Assembly (NCBI RefSeq): GCF_900172325.1
Contig: NZ_FWFR01000001.1
Coordinates: forward strand, 2,000,335-2,064,334
Direction of reading: 5' to 3'
Length of the DNA: 64,000 nucleotides
Source: Oceanibacterium hippocampi
Lineage (GTDB): Bacteria > Pseudomonadota > Alphaproteobacteria > Sneathiellales > Sneathiellaceae
A program made the position numbers and the translations under genes. A model generated the notes under the pieces. It saw only the letters and a list, made by a program, of their open reading frames with translations. It searched no databases and had not been told where the DNA came from. Shown here one piece after another: positions 43,004 through 51,900 of this stretch (positions within the stretch are counted from its first letter, which is position 1; every line of letters begins with the position of its first letter).

Positions 43004-43078
43004 GACCCCATCGTCTAGTGGTTAGGACGTCGGCCTTTCACGCCGAAAACACGGGTTCGAGTCCCGTTGGGGTCGCCA
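43004..43078 (+). tRNA. tRNA-Glu (anticodon TTC)
   Basis: The gene is 75 nt with an encoded CCA. The acceptor stem GACCCCA pairs with TGGGGTC. The anticodon stem TCGGC/GCCGA encloses CTTTCAC, giving anticodon TTC. The T-arm is ACGGG-TTCGAGT-CCCGT, and the discriminator is G. It stands between recJ and a cyclase gene. Confidence 0.97.
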
Positions 43079-43273
43079 CTTTCTCCGCTGCGCGGAAACG
43101 CCCTTCCTTCGAAATTCCTGACCCGCGAAACCGGCCCCGCAAGGGGCGGCCGTCCGCGGCCTGGTCCGGCTTTCGGTCGCATGCCGGCCGACGCAAGGAG
43201 TGCTATGCGCCCCGTTCACGCGGGTGTATGTTTCGCGAAGAATTCTCCCGATCGGTGATTTCCCGGATTTCAC

Positions 43274-44020
43274 ATGGACCGCTTGTCGCGCATTTGCCGT
43301 GGTTGCTGGGACCAGATGCATGTGCCGATCCCGATACGGGGACCCCTGGCGGTGCCGTTCCGCATCGTCGGAATCTCCCGCAGCAGGATGAACCCCAATA
43401 TCTGCACGATCTGCGAGCGGGCCTTCCGGCGCGTCCAGAAGCAGAAGCATATCTCCACTGTCGCGACCATCCTGTTCGCCGACATCCGCGGTTACACGCG
43501 GCTTTCCGAGCGGCTCGAGCCGCTCGAACTGAGCGAGATCGTCAGCGCCTTCCACGACCAGTGCGCACGCGGCATCTGGGCCCACGACGGTATCGTCAAC
43601 AAGCAGATGGGCGACGGGCTGATGGCGATCTTCAATTTCCCGATCAAGGTCGAGGCCCATGCCGAGGCGGCGATCGCCGCGGCGCTCGATATCCAGCGGC
43701 TCTGCAAGGCGGAACTGTCGCGTCTGGCCGCGCGCCTCGATCTGCCGCCGGGGGAGACGGTCGGCGTCGGCGTCGGCATTCACAGCGGAAAGGTCGAGAT
43801 CGGCGAATTCTCGACCGATCACAGCGAATTCACCGCCATCGGCGGTACGGTCAATCTCGCGTCGCGACTGGAATCCGCGGCGGCGGCTGGCGAGGTGATC
43901 GTTTCCTCGGAATGCGCCGCCCTGGCGCCGCAACTGGCCGGCGGCGCCGTCGCGCGCCCGCTGACCCTCAAGGGTATCGAGCAGCCGCTGCTGGGCCATG
44001 TGATCGCCGCCGCGGCCTGA
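43274..44020 (+). CDS. Short class III adenylate/guanylate cyclase-domain protein
   Basis: The product is up to 248 residues. An internal ATG at 43388, beginning MNPNICTICERAF, may be the true start, because that Cys-x-x-Cys motif is usually at the N-terminus of such proteins as I know them. The cyclase domain follows: TVATILFADIRGYTRLSERLEP has the first metal Asp, VNKQMGDGLMAIFNF the substrate Lys and second metal Asp, and TAIGGTVNLASRLE the Asn/Arg pair. The residue that normally specifies the base (Asp in GDTVN) is Gly here, so activity or specificity may be altered. There is no membrane segment. Confidence 0.85.
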   Translation: MDRLSRICRGCWDQMHVPIPIRGPLAVPFRIVGISRSRMNPNICTICERAFRRVQKQKHISTVATILFADIRGYTRLSERLEPLELSEIVSAFHDQCARGIWAHDGIVNKQMGDGLMAIFNFPIKVEAHAEAAIAAALDIQRLCKAELSRLAARLDLPPGETVGVGVGIHSGKVEIGEFSTDHSEFTAIGGTVNLASRLESAAAAGEVIVSSECAALAPQLAGGAVARPLTLKGIEQPLLGHVIAAAA

Positions 44021-44023
44021 GCG

Positions 44024-44545
44024 TCAGTAGGAAAAGACGGTCACCATGAACAGCCGGTCGACCGTGCGGCCGTCCGTGGACAGCGGCATGTTGACGCTCT
44101 CGGCGGCCAGGAAGTCCTTCCCGGCATGCTGCGCCGTGCCGGTGACCCGGATCGGCCGGCAATGGTCCATGGCCCATTGCGGCGCCTCGGTAAGCGCGGC
44201 CTTGATCGCCGGCGGGTAGATGTCGTCTCAGTAGCAGCCGCTGCAATCGCGGCCGAGGGTCTGCGTGATATGGGTGCCGATCAGCCGCCAGCGGAAGCGC
44301 GCGGGCGGTCCCTGCTCGATGTCGAGAAGCAGGACGTGGGGCAGGATCGCGCGCGGGAGCATCAGCGGATCGATATCCTTCGGCGCCGGCATCGGCCGCG
44401 CGCCGCACAAGGATCGCCAGGCGTCGAGACCGAGGGCAAGAATCGGGTTGGCGATCTGCAAGTCGGGATCGAGCCCGGAGCGGATCAGGTTTGCCGCGAC
44501 AGTATCGGTTGGTCGTTCGGTTTCGTACGCATGCAGTTTATTCAT
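44024..44545 (-). pseudogene. PAS_5-type PAS-domain gene interrupted by an in-frame TGA
   Basis: From ATG 44545, with AAGGT seven bases upstream, the frame reads a PAS_5-like protein: LHAYETERPTDTV, RARPMPAPKDIDPLMLPRAILPHVLLLDIE-type core and RFRWRLIGTHITQTLGRDCSGCY. A TGA at 44230-44228 stops it after 105 residues. In the same frame, without any shift, the rest of a PAS domain follows: DDIYPPAIKAALTEAPQWAMDHCRPIRVTGTAQHAG, then FLAAESVNMPLSTDGRTVDRLFMVTVFSY and a stop at 44024. The whole is 174 codons, normal for PAS_5. At the TGA position relatives usually have an aromatic or Leu, so a TGG-to-TGA change is the simple explanation. Confidence 0.8.
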
Positions 44546-45183
44546 GACTGTACCTTCTGTTGCCGAAACGGACTCTTGACGGGTTCGGGCCAAGGTTTCA
44601 GGACATTAACAAACAATTCAGCATAATTTTATTTTTGCGTGGTTGTATTGGATCAAAGTTGTGGCATTGGTGGCCTGTGTTTGCGCCGACATGATCGGGC
44701 CATGTCGTCTTCGCCGCGCTTGCCGCCACCACAGATTTTCGCGCAGGCCCGTGTCACGGCAGGGACAGCGGAGCGGCGGGACTGGATCGCCCCGCCGATC
44801 TCCGTTAGTCTGGTGTCGGCTCTGCGATATTGACTGTCGCCTTGGTATACGCCGTTGGCGCGACGAATTGCGGACACTTACACGTCAGGCGGGGTTATCC
44901 GGCGCTAGCCGGGTGCAACCGCAGGCAGATGGCCGACAGGCCCCGGTAGCGGTCGCGGAATGGTTCCGATCGCCGGGAGATCGGCCCGAGGGGAGGGTGC
45001 GAACACAACTCGCATTACCGTGACCCGCCATCACGCGTCGACGACGGCGTGCATCCGTTTCCCGAAAGTTACCGGGTGGCCGATGAAGATCTGGTGTGGT
45101 CGACAGGAAATCCGGCTGACATGCCGCGCCATCGGGCGAGGCGCGTCGGCGGAAATGAAAAACTTTACAGAGGAGGTCATCGT
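44546..45183. other. Long intergenic region upstream of the oligopeptide-binding gene
   Basis: About 640 bases without a convincing gene. Short open frames occur on both strands, but none has a recognisable product, a good ribosome-binding site or coding-like composition. The first 80 bases, near the PAS start, are AT-rich and probably contain that gene's promoter. A CCGGC-GCTA-GCCGG hairpin lies at about 44899-44912. A TTGACT at 44830 has no -10 box at normal spacing. The end carries AGAGGAGG for the next gene. Confidence 0.5.
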
Positions 45184-46830
45184 ATGTCTGAGACCAAGGA
45201 AAGTTCCAATATCCTGAAGCTGAAGGAGCAGCTTGCCGACGGCAAGATCGAGCGCCGCGAGTTCCTGCGCTATTCCACGCTCCTCGGCCTTTCGGCGGGT
45301 GCCGCCTATGCCTTTGCCGGCAAGGTTGGCGGCCTTCCCTTTGCCAGCCCCGCGCAGGCGGCGATTCCCAAGGGCGGCACGATCCGCATCTCGATGCGCG
45401 TGCTCGACGTCAAGGACCCGCACACCTTCTCCTGGGTGCAGGATTCCAACGTCACCCGCCAGGTCTGCGAATATCTGACCAAGACTGGCACCGACAATGT
45501 CACGCGTCCCTACCTGGCGGAAAGCTGGACGGTGAGCGACGACCTGCTGACCTGGGACTTCAAGATGCGCCAGGGCGTGAAGTGGCATAGCGGGCGCGAG
45601 TTCACGGCCGAAGACGCGGTCTGGAACCTGAAGCGGATGCTCGATCCGGCGACCGGCTCCTCCGTGGTCGGCCTGATGCAGGGCTACCTGATGAAAGAGG
45701 AGGACGGCAAGTCCGTGCTCTGGGACGCGAACGCGATCGAGCTCGTCGATTCGCATACGCTCCGGCTCAATCTCAAGGAAGCCCAGGTCGCGGTGCCGGA
45801 GCATCTGTTCCATTATCCGGCGCTGATCCTCGATCCGGAAGGCGGCGGAACCTTCGGTGTCGGCTCGAACGGCACGGGTCCGTTCGAACTGGTCGAACAC
45901 GAGATCGGCGTGAAGTCGGTCCTCAAGGCGCGCAGCGACTACTGGGGCGACGGCCCGTATCTCGACACCGTCGAGTTCATCGATCTCGGCGATGACCCGT
46001 CGGCGGCGATCAACGCGCTTGCTTCCAAGCAGGTCGACGGCATCTTCGAGGGCGACGTCAGCCAAATCGATGCCTTCAAGGCGATTCCGCACCTGGAAGT
46101 CTACCAGGCGGTGACCGCGCAGACCGGCGTGGCGCGCATGCATTCCGACGTGAAGCCCTTCGACGATCCGAAGGTGCGCAAGGCGATGCGGCTTGCGATC
46201 GATACCCCGCGCTGCCTCGAACTCGGCCATCGCGGTCTCGGCGCGCCGGGCGAGCATCACCATGTCAGCCCGGTCCATCCGGACTATGCCAAGCTCGAGT
46301 TCATGAAGCGTGATGTCGAGGCCGCGAAGAAGCTGCTTGCCGACGCCGGCTATCCGGACGGCATCGATGTCGAGATCGCGGTCAAGAAGGACCCGGCATG
46401 GGAGCTGATCGCCGTTCAGGCGATGGTCGAGCAGTGGAAGGATGCCAACATCCGCGTCGCCATCAACGTGATGCCGTCGGCCCAGTACTGGGATATCTGG
46501 ACCAAGGTGCCGTTCGGCTTCACCAACTGGACCCATCGTCCGCTCGGCTTCATGGTGCTCGGCCTCGCCTATCGTACCGGCGTGCCGTGGAACGAATCGA
46601 ACTATTCCAATCCGGAGTTCGATGCGCTCCTGACCCAGGCCGAGGGCGTTCTCGACGTCGAGAAGCGCCGCGATCTCATGGCCCAGCTCGAGACCATCAT
46701 GCAGGAGGACGGGCCGATCGTGCAGCCGCTCTGGCGTTCGGTGTTTGTGGCCTATGACAAGAAGGTCAAGGGCTTCAAGATGCATCCGACCCTCTATCTC
46801 TTCATGAACGAGATCGGCATGGAGGCCTGA
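45184..46830 (+). CDS. Oligopeptide/dipeptide ABC transporter substrate-binding protein, Tat-type signal
   Basis: The product is 548 residues from ATG 45184, preceded by AGAGGAGG eight bases away; an open frame from 45049 is not supported. The N-terminus has a twin-arginine signal (ERREFLRYSTLLGLSAGA) ending before AAIPKGG. The SBP_bac_5 fold follows: PYLAESWTVSDDLLTWDFKMRQGVKWHSGREFTAEDAVWNLKRM, GTGPFELVEH, HSDVKPFDDPKVRKAMRLAID and SNPEFDALLTQAEGVLDVEKRRDLMAQLETIMQEDGPIVQPLW. It should bind peptides or similar ligands in the periplasm. No permease or ATPase genes are adjacent, so it is an orphan here. Confidence 0.93.
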   Translation: MSETKESSNILKLKEQLADGKIERREFLRYSTLLGLSAGAAYAFAGKVGGLPFASPAQAAIPKGGTIRISMRVLDVKDPHTFSWVQDSNVTRQVCEYLTKTGTDNVTRPYLAESWTVSDDLLTWDFKMRQGVKWHSGREFTAEDAVWNLKRMLDPATGSSVVGLMQGYLMKEEDGKSVLWDANAIELVDSHTLRLNLKEAQVAVPEHLFHYPALILDPEGGGTFGVGSNGTGPFELVEHEIGVKSVLKARSDYWGDGPYLDTVEFIDLGDDPSAAINALASKQVDGIFEGDVSQIDAFKAIPHLEVYQAVTAQTGVARMHSDVKPFDDPKVRKAMRLAIDTPRCLELGHRGLGAPGEHHHVSPVHPDYAKLEFMKRDVEAAKKLLADAGYPDGIDVEIAVKKDPAWELIAVQAMVEQWKDANIRVAINVMPSAQYWDIWTKVPFGFTNWTHRPLGFMVLGLAYRTGVPWNESNYSNPEFDALLTQAEGVLDVEKRRDLMAQLETIMQEDGPIVQPLWRSVFVAYDKKVKGFKMHPTLYLFMNEIGMEA

Positions 46831-46856
46831 CCGCCAGGTATTCCCTGCGGGGCAGG

Positions 46857-46885
46857 TGGGGCGGCGCCTTGGCGCCGCCCCATTT
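46857..46885 (+). terminator. Rho-independent terminator after the peptide-binding protein gene
   Basis: A 12-base stem TGGGGCGGCGCC with GGCGCCGCCCCA and a two-base TT centre, followed by TTTCGTTT. It lies 27 bases after the stop. It is similar in form to the hairpins after the PEP-CTERM genes. Confidence 0.88.
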
Positions 46886-46966
46886 CGTTTGCACCCTCGG
46901 TTGCCGGTCCGAAGCGCGTATCGGGTGCGGGGAAGCGCTTGTCCCGGCAGCATTGCGGACAACACT

Positions 46967-48916
46967 ATGTTAAACGGGGGCCGGATTTTTCCGACGACGC
47001 CGCGGGTCGGGAAAGCCTTCGCGAAAATCGACCGCCGTGGCCGGAGACGTTCGATCCTGTCGTTCTGCGAGGCGATATACCGGCAATCGGCACGGGCCGG
47101 GATCCTGGTCCTGCTCGTCCTCGCCGTTCCGCTGACCCTTCCTGCCGGGGTTGCTGCCGCCTATGAGGTCGAGATCGTCGGCGTCGACGACGCGGCGCTG
47201 CAGGACCGGCTGCTCGCGGCCTCCTATCTGAACGAACGGCGGGAGGAGCCGCCGGCCAGCGTCCCGGCGCTGATCCGCCGGGCCGAGCAGGAACGGGAGC
47301 GGCTGGACGCGGTACTGCGCTCCGAGGGCTATTACGCGGGCGCCGTCGTGGTCCAGGCGGATGGCATCGAGGTCGGCAGGGGACAGGCCGGGAATCTTGC
47401 GGCGAACCCGGAAACGCTGGTGGTCGGGGTTGCAACCGGGCCGCTTTACCGGATCGTCTCGGTGGTCACGGACGGCATGCCGGCAACGGTTGCCGAGAGC
47501 TTCGCGATGCCGCTCGAGGTCGGTGCGCCGGCCCGCGCCGCCGACATCCTCAATGCCGAGACCGAGGTCGAGCAGGCGATGAACGACGCCGGCTATGCCT
47601 TTGCGACTATGGGTAAAAGAACGGTCGTGGTCGATCACGCAACGACCGATGTCACGGTTCGTTACGTGGCCGAGCCCGGCCAGCGCATCCGCTTCGGCGA
47701 TCTGCAGGTCAAGGGCCGACGGGCGGTCGACGCCTCGCTGCTGCGGGGGCGGGCGACCTGGGAGCACGGTGATTACTACAGCCCGGCGAAACTCGCGGCC
47801 TACCGGCGCGACTTGCAGGCACTCGATGTCTTCGATTCGATCAAGGTCAATCTCGATCCGCCGGAGGGCGAGGGTGAGGAGGAGCCCGAGGCGACGGCCG
47901 ATGTGCTGTTGACCGTCAGCGAGACGCCGCGCCGTTTCGTCGGCTTCGGCGGCGATTTCTCGACCGGCGAGGGTTTCGGCGTCAACGCCTTCTGGGGCCA
48001 CCGCAACCTGTTCGGCGGCGCCGAGCGGCTGAAGATCAGCGGCCGCCTGTCGCGGATCGCGGCGGAGGGGAGTGCCGGTCTCGACGATATGGACTATCTG
48101 CTGGAATCGCTGCTGACCAAGCCGGATTTCCTGATGCCGAAGCAGCAGCTCGAGATCCGCGCCAGCACCCTGCTCGAACATCCCGACGCCTTTACCCGGC
48201 GGGCGACGGAGGCGCAGGTCGCGGTCGCCCGCCCGCTCGGCCGATACTGGAACGGGCGGCTCGGCACCTCGCTGGAATATTCCCAGCTCGAGGACGAGAA
48301 CGAGACGAACGACTTCCTGCTGCTCGGCCTGCCGGCGACGCTCCGCTTCGACAACACCGACAGCCTGCTCGATCCGAGCCGCGGGTTGCGTTCCAGCCTG
48401 ACCGGCACGCCCTATCTCGTGCTCGCCGGCGCCGACGACCATTTCGCCAGGCTGACCTGGCGGAACAGCAGCTACCTCAAGCTCGCCAACGAACCCTCGA
48501 TGATCCTTGCCGGGCGCGCGACGGTCGGCGTGCTGGTCGGCGCCGACCGCGCCGCGGTCCCGGCCGACAAGCGGCTCTTTGCCGGCGGCGGCGGCTCGAT
48601 CCGCGGCTACGGCTTCCAGGAGGTCGGGCCGAAGGATTCGGGCGGGACGCCGATCGGCGGCCGGTCGCTGGTCGAAGCCGGGCTCGAGCTGCGCATGCGC
48701 TTCGGCGACTACGGGATCGTGCCCTTCGTCGATGCCGGCAACGTCTACAACAACCAGTTCCCGGATCTCGACGGCGGCCTGAAATGGGCGGCCGGCGTGG
48801 GCATCCGCTACTACACCGATTTCGGCCCGCTGCGGCTCGATGTCGGCCTGCCGCTCAACCCGGAGGACGATGACGAGCCGTTCGCCGTCTATGTCAGCAT
48901 CGGGCAGGCTTTCTGA
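46967..48916 (+). CDS. tamA: Autotransporter/translocation assembly protein TamA (BamA/TamA family)
   Basis: An outer membrane beta-barrel protein that works with TamB in envelope biogenesis. The product is 649 residues from ATG 46967. A basic N-terminus and hydrophobic stretch (GILVLLVLAVPLTLPAGVAAA) form the signal peptide. POTRA-type repeats follow, e.g. YEVEIVGVDDAALQDRLLAAS, LDAVLRSEGYYAGAVVVQADG and RFGDLQVKGRRAVDASLLRGR. The last 350 residues are a surface-antigen barrel, with GFGVNAFWGHRNLFGGAERL, the VRGY-type IRGYGFQEVGP motif and FVDAGNVYNNQF. It overlaps tamB by one base. Confidence 0.93.
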   Translation: MLNGGRIFPTTPRVGKAFAKIDRRGRRRSILSFCEAIYRQSARAGILVLLVLAVPLTLPAGVAAAYEVEIVGVDDAALQDRLLAASYLNERREEPPASVPALIRRAEQERERLDAVLRSEGYYAGAVVVQADGIEVGRGQAGNLAANPETLVVGVATGPLYRIVSVVTDGMPATVAESFAMPLEVGAPARAADILNAETEVEQAMNDAGYAFATMGKRTVVVDHATTDVTVRYVAEPGQRIRFGDLQVKGRRAVDASLLRGRATWEHGDYYSPAKLAAYRRDLQALDVFDSIKVNLDPPEGEGEEEPEATADVLLTVSETPRRFVGFGGDFSTGEGFGVNAFWGHRNLFGGAERLKISGRLSRIAAEGSAGLDDMDYLLESLLTKPDFLMPKQQLEIRASTLLEHPDAFTRRATEAQVAVARPLGRYWNGRLGTSLEYSQLEDENETNDFLLLGLPATLRFDNTDSLLDPSRGLRSSLTGTPYLVLAGADDHFARLTWRNSSYLKLANEPSMILAGRATVGVLVGADRAAVPADKRLFAGGGGSIRGYGFQEVGPKDSGGTPIGGRSLVEAGLELRMRFGDYGIVPFVDAGNVYNNQFPDLDGGLKWAAGVGIRYYTDFGPLRLDVGLPLNPEDDDEPFAVYVSIGQAF

Positions 48917-51900
48917 TGATGCGTCGCCGACTGATCCGTATCCTGCTCATCGTCCTGGTCCTGCTGGTTCCGCTCGGCGTGACCGTCGTGGCCCTGCTCG
49001 ACAGCGACTATGCCCGGCGGAAGGCGATCGCGCTGGCCGTCGACGCGGCGGCCGAGGCCGGCGTCAGGCTGGAAATCGACGCGCTCGACTGGTCGCTCGG
49101 CGGCCGCTTCAGCGTCACCGGCTTGCGTCTGGCCGATGGCAGGGGGCCATTCCTCAGCCTCGACCGCCTCGACCTTGATTGGCGGCCCGGGGCGCTGCTC
49201 GACCGCCGCGTCGAGGTCGGGCGGCTGGCGCTCGGCAATCTCGATATCCTGCGCGCGCCGGAGCTGCCGCCCGCCGAACCGGCGCCGGCCGAGCCCGCTG
49301 GCGATGGCGGCCTGCTGCCGGAACTTCCCGTCGATATCGTGCTGGAGAGCCTGACGGCCGAGCGGATCGGCTTCGGCGAGCCCCTGTTCGGGCAGGCGAT
49401 GGCGATCGACCTCGATGCCTCGGCCAGCCTGCTCCGGGCGCTGCCGGAGATGACGGCGACGGTGCGCAGCAAGGTCATCGAAGGGGGCGAGGGGACACTC
49501 GCCCTCGATCTCGGCTTCGCGCCGGCCACCGACCGGCTCCAGCTCTCGCTCGATCTCGCCGAACCGGAGAACGGGATCGTCGCCGGCCTGCTGGCGCTCG
49601 ACGGGCGTCCGCCGGTGTCGCTCGCCGTCACGGGCAACGGGTCGCTTTCGGACTGGACCGGGGATATCGCGCTCGCGGCAGGCCCGGACCTTGCCCTTGA
49701 CGGGCCGCTGAGCATCCGCGCGGTCGAAGGCGGGGCGCATCGGCTGGTGCTGACCGGCAGGGGGCGCGTGGCCGCCCTGCTGCCGCCTGAGGCCCTCGAG
49801 GCGGCAGGCGAGGTCCGCTCGCTCTCGCTTGCCGCGACCGTCGACGACGCCGGCGCCGCGCGGGAAATCGTCCTGTCGCTCGATCTTCCAGCTGGACAGC
49901 TCCGGCTTTCCGGGGCTGTCGATCCGACGGCCGGCGATCTCGACATGCGCTACAGCCTGCTGCTGCCCGACGGGGCAGCGCTTGCCGATCTCACCGGGGG
50001 CGCCGTCTTCCGCGACGGCCGCCTCGACGGCCATGCGGGCGGCACGATCTCGTCGCCGTCCGTCGAGGCCCGGATGACGCTCGGTTCACCGGGGCTTGAC
50101 AGCATGGCAGCCGACAGCGTCAGGCTCGACCTGCAGGCGACGACCGGCCAGGACGGCGCGCTTGCCTTCACGCTGGCCGGTGTGATCGCGCGCCCGACGC
50201 TCGGCGATCCGGCGCTCGATCCGCTGCTGGCCGATGGCGTCACCCTCGACGCGGCCGGGTCGCTCGATGGCGCCTATCAGCAGTTGCGGCTCGAGCGGAT
50301 CGCGCTTCAGGCCGCCGCGGCGACGCTCGGCGGCGAGGGTGAACTGGCGCTCGACAGCGGCGAGGGACGCATCTCGGCCCGTCTTGATGCACCCACGCTC
50401 GACCGCTACGCTGCGCTTGCCGGGATCGCGCTCAGCGGCGCCGGCGGCCTCGACATCGGCGCCGATCTCGGCGACTTCGGGGCGACCGGATCGGCCGATA
50501 TCCGCTACCGCCTCGCGCCGCTGAAGCTCGGCATCCCGGAGGCAGACCGCCTGCTCGTGAAGGGCGCGAGCGGGAGCGCGCGCGCCGCCTGGCAGGCCGA
50601 CGGGGCGGTCGACCTGTCTTCCCTTTCACTCGATCTGGACGGTCTGTCGCTGACCGCCGACGGTCGTCTCGCGGCCGACGGGGCGCTCAAGGCGAAGGCC
50701 GACATCGCGCTAAGCGACCTTGCCCGGCTCAGGATCGACGGGCTTGCCGGGCGGCTCGACATCGCCGCGACCGCGAGCGGCACGATCGAGGCGCCGACCG
50801 CGCGGGTCGTGCTTTCCTCGCCGGAACTCGTCTACGGGGCGGAGCGCCTGCAGGCGCTGAAGGCAACCGTCACCGGCGCATTGCCGGCGGATGGGCCGTC
50901 CGCCAACCTGGATCTCGCCGCGCGGCTTCGCGATCAGGAGATAACCGCGCGGGGCGACCTGCGTACCGGCAAGGACGGGCGCATCTCCGTGGACGCTGTC
51001 CGCGTCAGCCTGCCGGGTACCGATATCGAGGCCGAGTTGCAGCTCGATCCGGAGACCATGCTGGCGTCCGGCGATGTGCGCATCCGCGCCTCTGACCTGA
51101 CGCCGGCCGGTCGCCTCGCCGGACTCGATATCGGCGGCCGGCTGGGGGCCGACATCCTGCTCACCGCCGACGGCCGCCAGGGCCTCGGTTACGGCCTCCG
51201 CGCCGAGGATCTGCGGTTGGAAGGCGAAAGCGTTCTGACCGTGGGCTCGATCGAATCGAGCGGCGCGGTCGGCGACCTGCTGGCCCTCGACGGCATCGAT
51301 GCTTCGGCGAGCCTGCGCGACCTCGATGCCGGCGGCGCGCGGATCGCGGAGGCGGAAGCCTCGGTTGCCGGCGCGCTCAGCGCAGTGAGCTTCCGGGCCT
51401 CGGCCAGCGGCGAGGCGGAAATGCCCTTCCGGGTCGAGACGGCGGGCCGCTACGGGGCTGTCGACACCGGCCAACAGGTTGACATCGCGCAGTTCTCGGG
51501 TGCCTTCGGCAGTATCGACTTCGCCGCCGGCAAGCCCTTCCGGCTGACCATGGGCGGCAGCGGCGACGGCGGCGCGGCGACCGATCTCGCCCTCGACGGC
51601 CTGCTCCTCGACGTCGGCGGCGGCCGGCTCGGCGCCGATCTCGCGCTCGCGGGCGAGAAAGCCTCCGGCGCCATCCGCATCGACGCCCTGCCGCTCGGGT
51701 TGCTCGCGGCCTTCGATCCGCCGGTGATCCCGAAAGGGACCCTGACGGCGCGTCTCGATCTGGACGGCCTTGTCGCCGCGCCGGTTCTCGACGGCGAGGT
51801 GCGGGTCGCCGGCCTGATCGTCGAGGCGCTGGAGGACAGCGGCGCCCGGCCGCTCGACCTGACGCTCCGTTTCGGCTATCGCGACCGCCTGCTCGAGGCG

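Noticed and set aside
44204-44260. Selenocysteine read-through of the TGA in the PAS gene
   Set aside because: No recognisable SECIS-type hairpin directly after the TGA and no family precedent known to me; a TGG-to-TGA mutation is simpler. Kept only as something to test.
44640-45217. Short plus-strand frames in the long leader of the peptide-binding gene
   Set aside because: No similarity to known proteins, no ribosome-binding sites, and overlapping frames of equal length, which indicates chance.
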